Origin: Hymenopellis radicata | Lineage: Eukaryota; Basidiomycota; Agaricomycetes; Agaricales; Physalacriaceae | Length of the DNA stretch: 64,000 bases | Assembly: GCA_015501595.1 (NCBI GenBank) | Contig: JADNRX010000005.1 | Coordinates: 1-64,000 of the forward strand | Direction of reading: 5' to 3' | In this document: in pieces, positions 9,973 through 25,066 of the stretch | Numbering within the stretch: position 1 is the stretch's first letter | How the letters are laid out: each line of letters starts with the position of its first letter | Notes under the pieces: model-generated | What the model saw: only the letters and a program-made list of their open reading frames with translations | Told to the model about the DNA's origin: nothing | Databases searched by the model: none | Made by a program: the position numbers and the translations under genes

Positions 9973-12900
9973 TTGACAGTTACATACTATCTTTGTATAT
10001 TTAGCGTCCTGATATCTTGTATACATACAGTAATTGATTGTCATTGGCTTCATTAGGAGTCCTCTCTTAACGATATTTACTCTGTCACTGGCCAATAGTG
10101 TCATCACCTCCTTTCCTCCAAATGGAAGGCACATCACCGCGACGCTCGTCGCGCAACAGAAAAATATACTAAGAGGATGCTCTCGATGACTTGGCCTTGC
10201 ACGTATCTGAGGGCGAGCTTGGTGATTGAGACGCCACCATCGGCAATGCCAAGGGACTGTTTACAGTCTCTGTCAAGATCTAATGGGTGTATAGCTTTCC
10301 ACTCGATGCTCTACTTGTTACTCATTCCAAGCTTTTAGCATACGCAGAGTGGCCACTAGCCAACTTCCAAGTCTACTGAAATTCATACGCCGTAAAAAGA
10401 ACAGATGGGATATCTACGACCACGACCACCGCAAGGATCGAACTTGCAATCTAAACGCTCGTAGTCAGACGCGATGCCATTTCGCCAGGCGGCCATGCGG
10501 TATACGTCGACCGGTACTTTGACGCCACACTACAAATCCATTGCTCCCAGTTGGCTCCCAGTCTCAAGAGTCGCTTCTCGAATTTTTTGGCCAGTTCCTT
10601 CGAATTCGTACCTGCATGCAACAAACGCTCCTTTGGCGGGCAGAGATGAATAACAATCGTACGATTGAGATGAAGTTGTACGAGGAGCCCAGATGGTTAC
10701 AATTTGCAGGTGCGGATACGAAGTGGTGGAAGGATTGTCGATTCGAATAATGGATGTCGTTTGACCGCGCTTCCTTTGTGTAGTTCGGTTATCACAGTGC
10801 GGGAGGCATTAGTTCAATTCCCAATATCTCCAATGAGATGTGGCACATCTGACGGGACCATACCACGCACGTCAATACTCATCTTTGACGTTTGTCTTCC
10901 ACATCTTGCGAGGTTCGTCTACATCGGAAAAGACGCGAATGGCCAAGCTGAGGGCGTGGTAGTAAGAGGCATACTAGTGGTGAGATGTAAGGCGGAGGGA
11001 CATTTTCTTAACGATGATAGAAGCATCACTGGTCGTGTCGTCTGTAAAATTCTGAGCCTCCTAGATCAGGATCCTCAGAGGTCATACCTGAGCCAATGCC
11101 AACCAATACCATCAAGCCTTTGGATATCTTTGAGATGGTTTCTCCATCGACTGGGCAATTACTGAGTGAGTCAGAAGAGCAAAAGTTCTCTTCCGGAGCA
11201 TCGAACACATAGAGAACTTGCGACCCAATTGAAGACATAAACACTATTATCCTCAGAACATCATCGTCTTAGCCCCGACATAGTACAACTCCCTTCTTAA
11301 CCGTGAACGGAGTACCGAACGACGAAGCCAATTGAAGTCTCGAAGCCCGACTCGGATACGCGGCAACGGAGAAGCTATGGAGCTTATGAGATTAGTTGTC
11401 CTCCGACGACTCTAGATAGTAAACCTTACCATCTCTCACTCTTCCTTCAAACTGACTAGTACTGCGCGACGCCCCTATGATATTTCGGTCATGAAATCAT
11501 CGACGCGACATGATGGTGGGAGGAAGAAGTCTTCGATCACTCAGCCAAATCCCGCCTTCTCACCCTCACGCACGACCGTGTCGGCAACGGCAACTTTCGT
11601 GATAAACGCCTTCGGAGCCTGGGATTATGGCAGTTCTGGGCAAAAGGTGCTTTTTGCTCTTGAATAATATACTTACTACTTAATTGGCTCTCTTTTTTTA
11701 TCGTGAGTTCTCAATCACCCCGGCAACTTTGATCCTCGACAACCGTATGGTCCGCAGCTTGGATTGGTGGTTTAAGCAGGCCAAGGTCTTGGTGACTCGG
11801 AGGCGGGGTAGCATTCAACGCCGGCTGTAGACAGACGGAGGGGATTTCTTAGTCTGAGTCGATTTTACCATCCCCGCAAGTAAGTATTCTGGTTTGATAA
11901 TCGATTACAGTTCAAGTTGTCACACATTTCACGAAGAGAAGACGTACTTGGAGGACGGCTACTTACTACCATGATGCGATTTATGCTACTCTCGTCGTCC
12001 TTGGGGCTCGTCAGATTGGTATCGAGTATCGAGTATCTTTTCACACGAAGAATTGCTGGCCCGAGTTTTTATCAGCGAGTTCGCGCAAGCTTTTCAGCTT
12101 GGACTGGATTAACTGGAACCGCGTCTGAACCTTCGGGTCGCAGTTGACGTTCCGCTGTTCGCACGATTCCCGTCAAAGCTATCGAGGGTTCATTCTTCCT
12201 ACTTAAAGCGCAGACCATCCTGTAAAGAATTTCAGCGCCATGGTGTAGTTGGTTCAATATCACGCCCGCTTAGCACGATGGCATTTTCGGATGAAGAGAA
12301 CGAAAGGGATCCAAAATACTCTAGTGGCATATGAGAAAAGTTGCGAGGAAATCCTGAAAGCGCGCACCATCAGCATAGAATTCTCCATGATCATCGGTGA
12401 CATCCTTGGTTAGGATCAAGACGCCATCTCGCCCCCGTATCTCTACGAATCGTTTCTTGCCGCCATGGAGATTACGGAGGACCGCTTGTACTTGGTAGAG
12501 GGCGACCAGGCAGATTTCACGATCCCAGAAGCGGATATGTCCTGTCCTGCCATAGAGAACAGAGTACCTTTGTCCGAACTGGAAAGAAGATAGTCTTTGT
12601 GGTCGTGCGTTTGATGTCACGGACATGGTCGGCTATGCTGTACGAGACTTCCGGGCCTTGAATCAACGTTGAGTAATTCTACCGAACTGATGTGCGAGGA
12701 GGATACCTTTGTACCGCGCATCAGTATGTACAAGGAAGTGTGCCGCGGTGGGGACAGGAATGGAGGAGAGGACTTTGTACATCGACATATTGCACTTTTG
12801 GTCAGAAACATAAAATGCTCCGTAGTGCGACGCTTCGTTGTCCGTCTGCAAGGAGTTGGTGGAACGCGGGCGGCGATTAAGCCGACAGGTACGTCCAATC

Positions 12901-13793
12901 ATGTGATTCGATCAGTAGGCGAATAGGGGCGTACAGTCTTTTGCTTCTGGCCGTCACCAATCATTGGCATAACACGAAGCCGGTATTGCGCTCTCTCTAG
13001 CTAAGCGCGCGCGGAGGAATCATCTCATCTGGGTGCGCATAAGGTGGGCGGCGGTCCGGGATTTGTCGCCTGATCCATTCGCCATCCTCCGCTGCTTGCA
13101 GAATTCTTTGGTGGATGTCTTTTCCTCTGTATATGCGGTACGGTCACATACGGCCTTGGAATCCACCTTCTCTATCCAAATTACTGAATGGCCTCCCGCA
13201 GGAAGCGCCCCATTGCACCTGATGAAACCGCAGTCATCTACTTGCCGTTCGGTAATCTCAGTGTTGTGCTAATCATGTCTGAATGCAAGGCGATTTCTGC
13301 CATCGCTCTTTGATATGTTCCCTCACACTGCGGCGGCAATCAGGCGGTTCAGAATGCTTTCTATTGGTGTATCCCGATTGATCAGATTGAATGCCCTCAC
13401 AGATGGTGGTGGCTACATGGACTGTATTCGACGTCAGGTAAACAGCAAAGGCGTCTTTTCAGTCTTGGTCTTGCGGCTCGAATCTTTTCGGTCTTGCTCT
13501 TGCAAGCCGACATCTTTTCCGTCTTGTGACTTCTTGTCCGTTCTTTTTCTTGCGGTCTTATTTCCGAATTAACGTTACCGTATGTTGATATATGTGATCG
13601 CATTGGTATCGAAACGTCCCATCGTCATTCGGACACGGTTAGCGCTTCCCCATCTCCTCACATGCTCATACATCAACGTCCTAGCTTCTCTGATCCACAG
13701 ATATGGAACGGCACAGTACACAGCCCGAATGCACCGTCTGCACCTTAAAGGAACGGCTCAGTGTTCGTTGCCCATCAAACATTCACATCCTCG
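9973..13793. other. Gene-poor region
   Basis: No convincing protein gene here. Open frames are short and overlap on several strands, for example 10704-11165 (+), 12321-12626 (-) and 12663-12902 (-); none shows a domain I know. The two minus-strand frames at 12.3-12.9 kb read like ordinary protein and might be remnants of one decayed gene, but I could not join them. It also holds the tRNA-Arg-like gene (10423-10494) and a tRNA 5'-half relic (about 12235-12278). The right end should include the DUF6533 promoter. Confidence 0.5.
10423..10494 (-). tRNA. tRNA-Arg(ACG)-like gene, probably defective
   Basis: On the minus strand a 72-base unit folds with a full 7-base acceptor stem (GGCCGCC/GGTGGTC, two wobble pairs), a D stem GCGA/TCGC, the A-box-like TGGCGAAATGG, a T arm GCAAG-TTCGATC-CTTGC (B box) and discriminator G. 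The anticodon loop CTACGAG would read ACG (Arg). The 3' side of the anticodon stem is CGTTT and does not pair with TCTGA, where an intact Arg tRNA would have TCAGA. A run of five T follows about 25 bases downstream, as for a Pol III terminator. Acceptor, D and T arms look functional and the anticodon arm does not, so this is likely a pseudogene or an unusual tRNA. Confidence 0.55.
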
Positions 13794-15378
13794 ATGGATG
13801 CCCAGTCCCAAGCCCAATCGCTTGCACTCTTTGAGGCGCTGCAGCACCTGCAACTTTCCACTGTGAATACTTTTCGATCTCTCAGAACTTCCCTGTGCTA
13901 ACAGAACGACTGTAGTACTTTGATGGTACGATCCCACAAGATACGGAAATGCTTGCCAGCTAGTTAATCTATGACACAGTTTCGGCTACCGCACTCTACG
14001 TATGCCCCATTCTTCACACTGGCTGTATCGGGGCACCTAACTCGAGGTCAATTCAGGTGTTCGACTACCTCTTGACACTGGAGCAGGAGGTGGACCTTAT
14101 ATGGGGTTCTGAATGGACTATCACCAAGCTGCTCTACCTCATCACACGGTATTCCCCCTTTGTAAATGTGGTTCTGTTCCTGTGGTGTACGCTTTCTCAA
14201 GTCATCGAATGTGTGTGTCATCTAATAATCTGGAGCAAGTTACACCAAATATGAGTGCAGAGAACTGCCTACTCATATACAGGATGAATGGATGTGTGTC
14301 ATCACGATTGTTTGATGTTGCTGATATTTACAGTAACATCAGGGATGGCCGCTGCAGGCGTTGTGCTAGCTGAAGGTAAGCACACTCGTACTCTCGGCAT
14401 CTCTATGATCTCATTATTCGAGTAGTCATACTCACACTTCGAACTTGGGCCGTCTGGAATCGGCATCGCTTTCTCACAGTTTGCATGCCGGCTCTTTTTT
14501 TCGCGTACTCCGTCGTTGTCTTCACAGTAATGGGTATCTTCCAGAACTCCCTGCAATGTGAGTGACGAATGTTGGTCAAGAGAAGTTACTAACGGGTTTT
14601 CCAAGTCTCAATCCTCCCGCTTCCGGATCCTAAAGGCTGCTTTATCTCTGCCGCCAAGCCGATTTATCGGTGGGACTTTATAACCTTGGATGATATATGA
14701 AGCAGGCAAGTATCACCGCTGTACCGAATACTGCCACTCTATACTCACCCGCTCCAGTCATGCTACTACTCATGGTAGTTAAATCCTACCAGCAATGTAA
14801 GTTCTCTTGTTGGTATTGTGTTCGATTGATGACCAGTGGGATAGTTCGTGAGGCACGAGAAATCGGTTCGTCACAGCTATTGAACGTTATCTTGAAGGAT
14901 GGCATGTCTCCGCCTATCATTAATGAGAGCCGCAACTGATAACAAAGCGCTCCAGGCGTCATCTACTATCTCTATCTCTCCGGTACAACTCGTTCCCTTC
15001 CCTCGATACAGAGCGCTGATCATCCCTCAGTCTTGAACATTACGAACGTGATTGCGATAAGCAGTCTTGCAGTACGTTGTCTCTCTTTACCTTTATGCAT
15101 CGTGTAGAAGCCAACTTGTTCTACAGCCTGACCTTGTTGGCTTGCTCAGTCTGTAAGTGCTCAGTCCACTACCATGATCGAACTTACAGGTTCATCCTAC
15201 TGACCGTAGGTTAGAACGCGTTATCCACGCAATGCTGGCTTGCCGAGTGATCACGAATATCCGTTCCCAGGCGAAGAAGCAGGTGATTCATGGAAGTAAA
15301 GGAACAATCGGTGACTTGGGAACTAGTGTCGGAGCGGTGGCTTTCGCCGCCCACGATTCTACAGACAGTCTGGAATGA
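13794..15378 (+). CDS. DUF6533 family membrane protein (one frame break)
   Basis: Multi-exon gene starting MDAQSQAQSLALFEALQ. Splicing gives STYFDVSATALYVFDYLL followed by TLEQEVDLIWGSEWTITK, the DUF6533 hallmark near the N terminus of these basidiomycete multi-pass membrane proteins. Later pieces also fit: VILTLRTWAVWNRHR, WDFITL, MIYEAVMLLLMVVKSYQQ, DGVIYYLYLS, LLERVIHAMLACRV, and a hydrophilic tail ending at 15378. Two introns appear to use GC donors: gcaagt after ...YEA, and gcatgt after ...LKDG. At 14688-14689 (ttGGatg) one extra base puts MIYEA out of frame with WDFITL; I found no splice solution. The family has no established function. Exons around 14220-14360 are least certain. Confidence 0.75.
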
Positions 15379-15911
15379 TTTCGGGTGTTTGTATGATTCC
15401 GCTGACATACGGTACCTCGAGTTGCAAGCCAGTTCTTCAGAAACCGCATACTCGTCTCACTCCTGACATATATCTTTCGGCGACGGAACAGCTATACCAC
15501 ATACTATCAAGGTACCCGCCGCCGCTGGTTGGAGATTGTACGATAGGAACAGGACACTTGACAGGCGAAGCCAAGTACGCCCTACATCAACGACTTGCGG
15601 CATTGCTAGCGCTAGGCCAAGTTCCCATGGTCAGACAGCGAAAGGCATCCGATGCAGTCAACGTCTTCGTGAGAGGAATCCACGTATAGTATTAGTAGAA
15701 TCCAATTGAAACTGAAGCCACTTGTTTGAATGAACTCGACAACTTATGCGAACAATGAGGCTTTGAGCGAGCAACATCTTATATATTGTCGAATTCGTTT
15801 CGAGTCCTCGTTTCCAGTGCTACGCGGTAACATGTATTGATCTAGCATCGATAATCCAAAGGACAATGTTTTTTAATTTCAGCGCTGCGTACCCTTTTTA
15901 CAACACGTAGT
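15379..15911. other. Convergent 3' spacer between DUF6533 and SERCA genes
   Basis: A 104-codon open frame overlaps the DUF6533 stop (15375-15689), but it has no recognisable domain and no downstream exons, and I do not call it. Nothing else seen; this should hold both 3' UTRs. Confidence 0.5.
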
Positions 15912-19407
<3,496 letters not shown>

Positions 19408-19959
19408 TACGGCGGTGAAGATATGCGACAGTGATGTTCGGACTGGGTGGCGCGCTGTCGTTGTCCGTATTAAACGAGATGGCAGGGCATACAGTACACG
19501 ATGGGAGGGATAATGAGAGCCGCAAACTTTTGGATTACAGACCTGCCCACGTGGGCTTTTCGGGACACGTCAGCACTGACCTTTTTCTCCGAACTCATGG
19601 GTAGAAACGGTTACTTTTGAGCCGTTTTGCGCGGTAATGGCGTGGGGAGCCTGCGGACAAGTAGGCATACATTGGCGAGAGAGTGAGAGAGCATACGTTA
19701 CAGTGACAAGCACGCCATCCTCCGGCAAAGATGTTTGCCAAATATTCGCATCAACAACAATGGCTGGGAAATGAGGCGCAATTACGCGCATATATTCTAC
19801 TGTTTAGCTGTTTTCAGAGTTGTTACATTCAAGAACATTGACAAGTATAATCAAGTCAAGTTTTATGAGTCCAAAGTTGAAACACAGCCAAACAGCGTAA
19901 CACAGTCCTGTGAGCTACCACTCAACTCGAGGTCGGCTCGCCTTTTCTCGGTACCCATC
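19408..19959. other. Divergent spacer between SERCA and SIP5-like genes
   Basis: It should contain both promoters. A two-exon minus-strand open frame is possible at 19568-19791 (see separate entry). No known motif was picked out. Confidence 0.4.
19568..19791 (-). CDS. Possible small unrecognised protein
   Basis: The minus strand reads MRVIAPHFPAIVVDANIW.., then a plausible intron (gtaacgtatg...cttgtccgcag) and a second exon APHAITAQNGSKVTVSTHEF. Composition looks protein-like, but the frame ends within a few codons of the second exon and I recognise no family. It could be a short gene, an upstream exon or uORF of the SERCA transcript on the same strand, or chance. Confidence 0.25.
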
Positions 19960-21897
19960 ATGGGGAACAGCTCGTCTTCGTCTGGCAGAGGCCATCACGA
20001 CGACACCGTCGACTACGGTAATCTTGTTCCCCAGGGCGTCTACACCGGGCCCCAGGACTGGAACCAGAGCATTGTCTCGCAGCTCATATGCGCGCGCAAA
20101 CTGGCCCCATTCTATCGACCGCTTGAAGACTACGATGAATCCTGGGACGACGACCGTATTCTCGCAGCCCGCAAAGAGTTGCCGATCCCGACGTCGCCCA
20201 GGACCAGCCGACACGCATTGAGGCACCTGCCTCGGTCAAGTCGTCTACCTCGTCCAAACGCCCTGCTTTGCAGAAGGATGTCCTGCCTAAAGCTGAGGCC
20301 GCCCTCTACAGAGGCGCTGTCGAATGTCCTATCTGTTTTCTTGTGAGTCGTCTCTTCATTGCTCTCTACTCAGTCTCAATTACGTCATATCGGCCAGTAT
20401 TATCCTCCCAATATCAACCATTCGCGTTGCTGTGACCACCCCATCTGCACCGAATGTTTCGTCCAAATAAAGCGTAGCGAGCCCACCACTACCCACCTCG
20501 TCTCAGATCCAGCCGCTTGCCCCTACTGTGTCCAGGAACATTTCGGTGTAGTATACAAGCCGCCCCCATGGCGTGCTGGTATTGGCACTGACGGATCGGT
20601 ACCTCCGTTTCGTGTTATTCCCCTCAATGTCACTCATCCTTGTTGACAGAGTCCCTTTTGGGCTGATTCTGCAAAGGGATCGCAACAGTCTATAGATAAT
20701 TCTTCTTATCCGACCCATAAACGACGGCAAAAGAGCTATGGTGCTGACAGCCCGGAGGTTGTAACTATAGGTACCTTGTTCTCTCTTTCACCCCCGACAT
20801 ACACTCACATTCAGATCAAATCCGTCCCGACTGGGAGGCCAAGCTTGCTGCAGTCAGAGCAGCTGTTACCCGGCGTGCAAACAGACGCATTATCATGCGC
20901 CAAGTCGGGGATAGACTCATTCCTGTTGGTGTCACAAGTGGTCGCGTGCACGCTCTCACACCAGAGGAAGCTGCTCAAGGCGAAGTTCAAGATAACGGTG
21001 GTAGTCGACGGTCGCGCCGACGTCAGCAGAACGCTCCTACTCAAGGACTCGAACAGTACATCGGTATGGGTGGTCAAGATTTGGAGGAGGTAAGACTACT
21101 ATGATCCCTACTCTCGTCTGGTATTGAATGTCTGCTTGTAGCTCATGGTGATGGAAGCGATGAGGTTGTCCTTGCTGGAGCACGAAGAACAACAACGCAA
21201 GGAAGCAGAAGAGAAGAAGAAGAAAGCTAGTGAAACGGCTAGTCAGGAAGGCAGCTCCTTGACCCAGGAAGAACAAACCCCAATACCAAACGGAGCGGGA
21301 CCGAGTTCAACCGCCGCTGTATCAGCTTCCAATGCACGCCCTACCCCGATGTCCCGACTTTCGACGTCGTCGTCTCAGTCTAAACGTCGTTCCTTTTTAT
21401 CTTCGCGCAGTCGTTCCCCGTCTCCGCCGTCCGGCGAACCCTCATCATCCTGGCGGAAGCGACTATCGAATCCTAATCCCGCTTCGTACGGTACTCTCAA
21501 TGCCGCTTTGAGTTCGACCACCTCGACAGCCAGTGCTTTCGTACAACATTTGGCCGCTGATGAACCAATGTCAGAAACAATTCCCACCATATCTGTCGAT
21601 GCTGCATCCCCTGTAGCAGGATCCACCTCCCGACCAATACCTGTCCATCAAGATTCTGCTGCGTCTCAAACCTCGGTCAACTCAACTGAATCTAATGCCG
21701 CCGAGGTTTATGACAACCTCCCTTCCTCTCCTGAATCAGTCCTCGCCCATGAACCGTTATTAGGCAGCAGCGACGACGACTCACATACCCCAACGAAGGT
21801 TCCCGCAGGGTCTAGAGATTATTTTGGGTAAGTCCTCTTGATGTTCTTCGTTGTATACGCGTTGACGATGAGCAGTGAAACCTCCAACGCGGCATGA
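19960..21897 (+). CDS. SIP5: SIP5-like RING-type zinc finger protein (one frame break)
   Basis: Starts MGNSSSSSGRGHHDD; the MG-N-S start suggests N-myristoylation. Then LICARKLAPFYRPLEDYD and WDDDRILAARKELP, typical of the SIP5 family. The RING-like domain is split by an intron: VECPICFL joins YYPPNINHSRCCDHPICT..CFVQ..CPYC. After a middle domain, the last long exon (21142 on) begins LMVMEAMRLSLLEHEEQQ and becomes Ser/Pro-rich; a final intron (gtaagt at 21829) would end the protein ETSNAA at 21897. Yeast Sip5 interacts with the Reg1/Snf1 glucose pathway (family knowledge). Near 20184 (gccGatccc) the conserved ELPDPD frame shifts by one missing base, with no splice site that could fix it. Confidence 0.85.
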
Positions 21898-22152
21898 CTA
21901 ACATCCTGTGGACTATTACGATCATCACTAGCATCCATTGTAGTTTTTAAACGATAGATCATTCTAGCTCTGTGCACATTATTTACAGTAATACTGCTTC
22001 AGCCCGTATCCTACTACGTTGCACCGGGCAATCGACTGTTGACCTTTCACATCTCATTGGTGGTACGCGAGTAAAGGCATGACCATGATTCGTTCACATC
22101 GCGCTACGTAATCGAGCATCATTCAACTTGTGCTTGAACCACCTCAATCCTT

Positions 22153-22747
22153 ATGTCTTACCCTCCGTTTCCTTGGGTCAAAATGACCTTGACCTCTATA
22201 GGCCGTAAGTACTTGGCTCTAATCCTCATGTAGCCGTTTCTCACTCCTTCCGTTCCCCGGTTGTTCTCATTCCCGTGCATTACACGCCTCTGTTGCTGCT
22301 TCTTTCTACCTCCCTACATCCCGGATTCTACTTGGCATCCTGTCTGCGGGCATAACGCGGCAGTGATTGGTCTAGGTTATGGGCTCATGAAAAGTGCGTC
22401 TTATCTTCCATTGGTTGGTTGTAATGCCATTAATAGAAACTCAGCGACCGTGCCCACGGAGGAAGAGCTGTATAGTGTGGGTCACCCCAGCGGAGTACCG
22501 AAGAACGTTGATTAATTATCCACGACAATAGCGCATGGCGCCGGATCTTCAACGTCGAGTAGACGCCAGGCGGGCGGCTCGGCTAGCAATGGAAAAAGAG
22601 GCTATGCAGCAAGGCAAGGCGCAGGTAAGTCCTTCTGTCGACGATGCGTTATGAGCTGAGGTCAGTCACGTCGTACAGACTCATGATGAAGAGCAAGATC
22701 CCGACTCGCAGAAACCAGTATGGGCAAATTCCTCGTCGAAAAGATAA
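22153..22747 (+). CDS. CBP4: CBP4-like cytochrome bc1 assembly factor
   Basis: A small protein of about 93 residues in five exons. Exon 1 MSYPPFPWVKMTLTSIG joins, over a 158-base intron ending gcggcag, to LIGLGYGLMK (single membrane helix). Then come TTVPTEEELYS and RMAPDLQRRVDARRAARLAM, a charged helix, and a last exon ending KPVWANSSSKR. One membrane anchor, the PTEEELY box, the basic helix and the K-P-(V/I)-W end match Cbp4, an inner mitochondrial membrane factor needed to assemble complex III. The third intron uses donor gtgggt after ...LYS. Assigned from the pattern, not from a search. Confidence 0.75.
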
Positions 22748-22899
22748 TAGCAGAATAAAAGAGAACCCGTTTCCGAAACGACCTTACACAAAGTACAACA
22801 CATGCAATTACAATGCGTACAAAATAACAATATAGCGCGCGTTAAGATACAACCTACAGAAAGCATACGACAGTTACAAACGAATACAGCAATATGATA

Positions 22900-24903
22900 T
22901 CAAGAATCGCCGCTGGCAATCAGAATCCTGGTCGCGGTACTTGACCGATGACGCTTCATTCCAAAGCCCAGGAGATCACTAGAGCGCCGACTCTGCAGCT
23001 CTATACGCGCGAGCTCCTGCTCCCACTCCCTGATGTCGTCGGACCCTCGGGAGGCACTGGAAGCACTCGTGCCCGAAGTCATGCTGTTTGAGCTTGCGGA
23101 ACTGGTGCTACCCGTGCTAGGCCCACTTGCCATTCTCGGGGCATACATGGAATCCCGCGTGCGTATTGGGCCGGCTCCGCCACTCCCAGTTTCCATTGTT
23201 CCCGGTCGCGAGAACTTGTTGCGCCGCGGGTCTGCGGAGACTTCAAACTTGGTCGCCATGTCGCGCGGGCCGGCACTTGTGTGTGGTCGTCGTGGCGTTT
23301 TTGGTTTCGAGGTAGATTGTCTAGGAACAGATGTAGACGCTGAAGAAGAGGGGTCAGCAGGTCGTGATACAGGCCTCTGTGACGTAGAGGCTTGAGTAGG
23401 AGTAGGCGGGAGAGGGACATCGTCGGTAGCTTTCCGAGAACGCCGGGGAGATTTGGATTTTGAGCGAGTGGCGTCGCGTTGAGAATCGTTATAATTGGAG
23501 AGTGCGAGCTGTCGTTCGGCGTCATTCGTAGAGACAATAAACAACTCTTGGTCTTCCAGATCCAGCGACTCTGTCCCGGTGGCGCTCGTGACAATGATCT
23601 GCAGATATTCAATAACAGATTGACCCCCAAAATCCGGAGCTATTACCTTGGCACGAACAAAGAACTTTACAGAAATAAACTCGGTTTGTATGGTTTCACC
23701 AATCGCCCACCGACTGTTTGATTTCGGAACCGGCCATGGGACGGTAAGCGTCTTGGAGAATATACCGTTCTGATCCCGGCGAAAAGGACCCGCGGATTCC
23801 GTACCCACTACGGGGTGAATGGAAGACCGAGCTCCAGCCTGTTCCACGGAAGATGTAGAGGTCGAAGGGCGGTAAGCGTTGGAAGAGAGAAGGGGACGAT
23901 GATCGGTCGCCACAGATGTTGACGAGGAGACGAAAGCATCGGGAGTAATGGTCGGGTTCGAGGATAGGAGAGATGACGATGATGCAAGTGCGTTATGCTG
24001 TGGCTCCTGATATGGTGATGTATGCGACGGGGTGAAGTTTGATTGACTGGGTGTTATGGCGCTTGGGGTATCTTTGGTATGAATCCGTCGTTCGATGATG
24101 GCGCTGGCGCTGCGAATGACGACAGATGTATCACTGGGAAGCAGATACAGTGCAATAGAGATGAGGTCCATGGGACCGACGGGAGATGAGGGAGAGATGA
24201 TGGTGTAACGGATCCGGGGCGCGCGGGGTTTCGTGGTCTGCTGTTGTAGCGGAGGAATGCCAGACGGAGGGAGGGAGCGGGGGATGAGGTCGGACTGGGG
24301 AAGGTCATAGCGAACAAGAGGGAGATCAGAATGTTTGATTAATCGAGAGCCGACACCCGTAATGTAGATGTGGTTGAGCACTAATTCAAGGCCTATAAGG
24401 ACAGCGCTCCCGCGCCAATTGACTGCTTACCTGCTTCGACACGCCATATACAGCGGTATTCGACAAATGACGCGGTACTGTGTCCGCCGACCCTGGCGGG
24501 AACGGACAGACGGAAGGGTAGCTCCATGTCTCCGACATCTGCATGGTCTTGATCCTCGGGCTTCTCCCAAAGCACCTTGTTGTATTCAGCTAGGACATTG
24601 GATTGTAGAACACCAGTGCGGCCGAGCAACAACTCGTAACACCGCACTGAAATGGAGATGGATCTTGTTGGCAACGGCTTCAGGTCGTGATCGAGGCGTG
24701 TCACGACAACTAGAGGCTCGTCAGCGACCATCTCTGTCCATCGTCGGGCACACTAACCGCCTTCGACTTTGACCGGCGTCAAACCGAGATAGCCAGTGTA
24801 GGGAAAGTAACGGACACCATTGCCTGGGAACCGTGAGCTCGTCGGCGGCGACTACGACGACGGAGAGCGCACCTTTCGACGAGGCGAGCACCAGGCGTAC
24901 CAT
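22900..24903 (-). CDS. Arrestin-like domain protein
   Basis: Starts MVRLVLASSKG and, after an intron (gtgcgct...ttcccag), continues NGVRYFPYTGYLGLTPVKVEG, then VVVTRLDHDLKPLPTRSI and a second exon block ending WRVEAG. The large last exon begins LNHIYITGVGSRLIKHSDL. A beta-rich N-terminal half (phosphate/arrestin N-like), a Ser/Thr-rich middle insert, a second beta-rich part (TLTVPWPVPKSNSRWAIG) and a long Ser/Arg-rich tail suggest an alpha-arrestin-type trafficking adaptor, possibly recruiting a Rsp5-like ligase; I see no clear PPxY. Likely cytosolic. The exact subfamily is not recognised. Confidence 0.7.
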
Positions 24904-25066
24904 CGAGGCTCAGAGGAGAAGCGCGGCGCGAGAGCCAGAGAGCAACGACATGTATTATATTAAAAGCTTCTCCAATTACCTAATTATTTACTTCATTAAG
25001 GCTCGTGTACTTAACCTGATACCGCCCCTTCTACTTAACTTCCACTCATCTCACCCAGCGCCCACC

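Noticed and set aside
10704..11165. 153-codon ORF in the gene-poor region
   Set aside because: Protein text lacks any recognisable motif and no start context or exons support it.
14921..14935. 15-base repeat (taatgagagccgcaa) also at 19511-19525
   Set aside because: Only two copies without extended homology; likely chance.
15375..15689. 104-codon plus-strand ORF
   Set aside because: Overlaps the DUF6533 stop, no domain, no partner exons.
22200..22400. Frame break in the small membrane protein (CBP4)
   Set aside because: A 158-base intron ending gcggcag joins TLTSIG to LIGLGYGLMK; the apparent coding text between is intronic.
24800..24890. Frame break in the arrestin-like gene
   Set aside because: An intron from gtgcgct to ttcccag joins SSKG to NGVRYFPYTG in frame, so no base error is needed.
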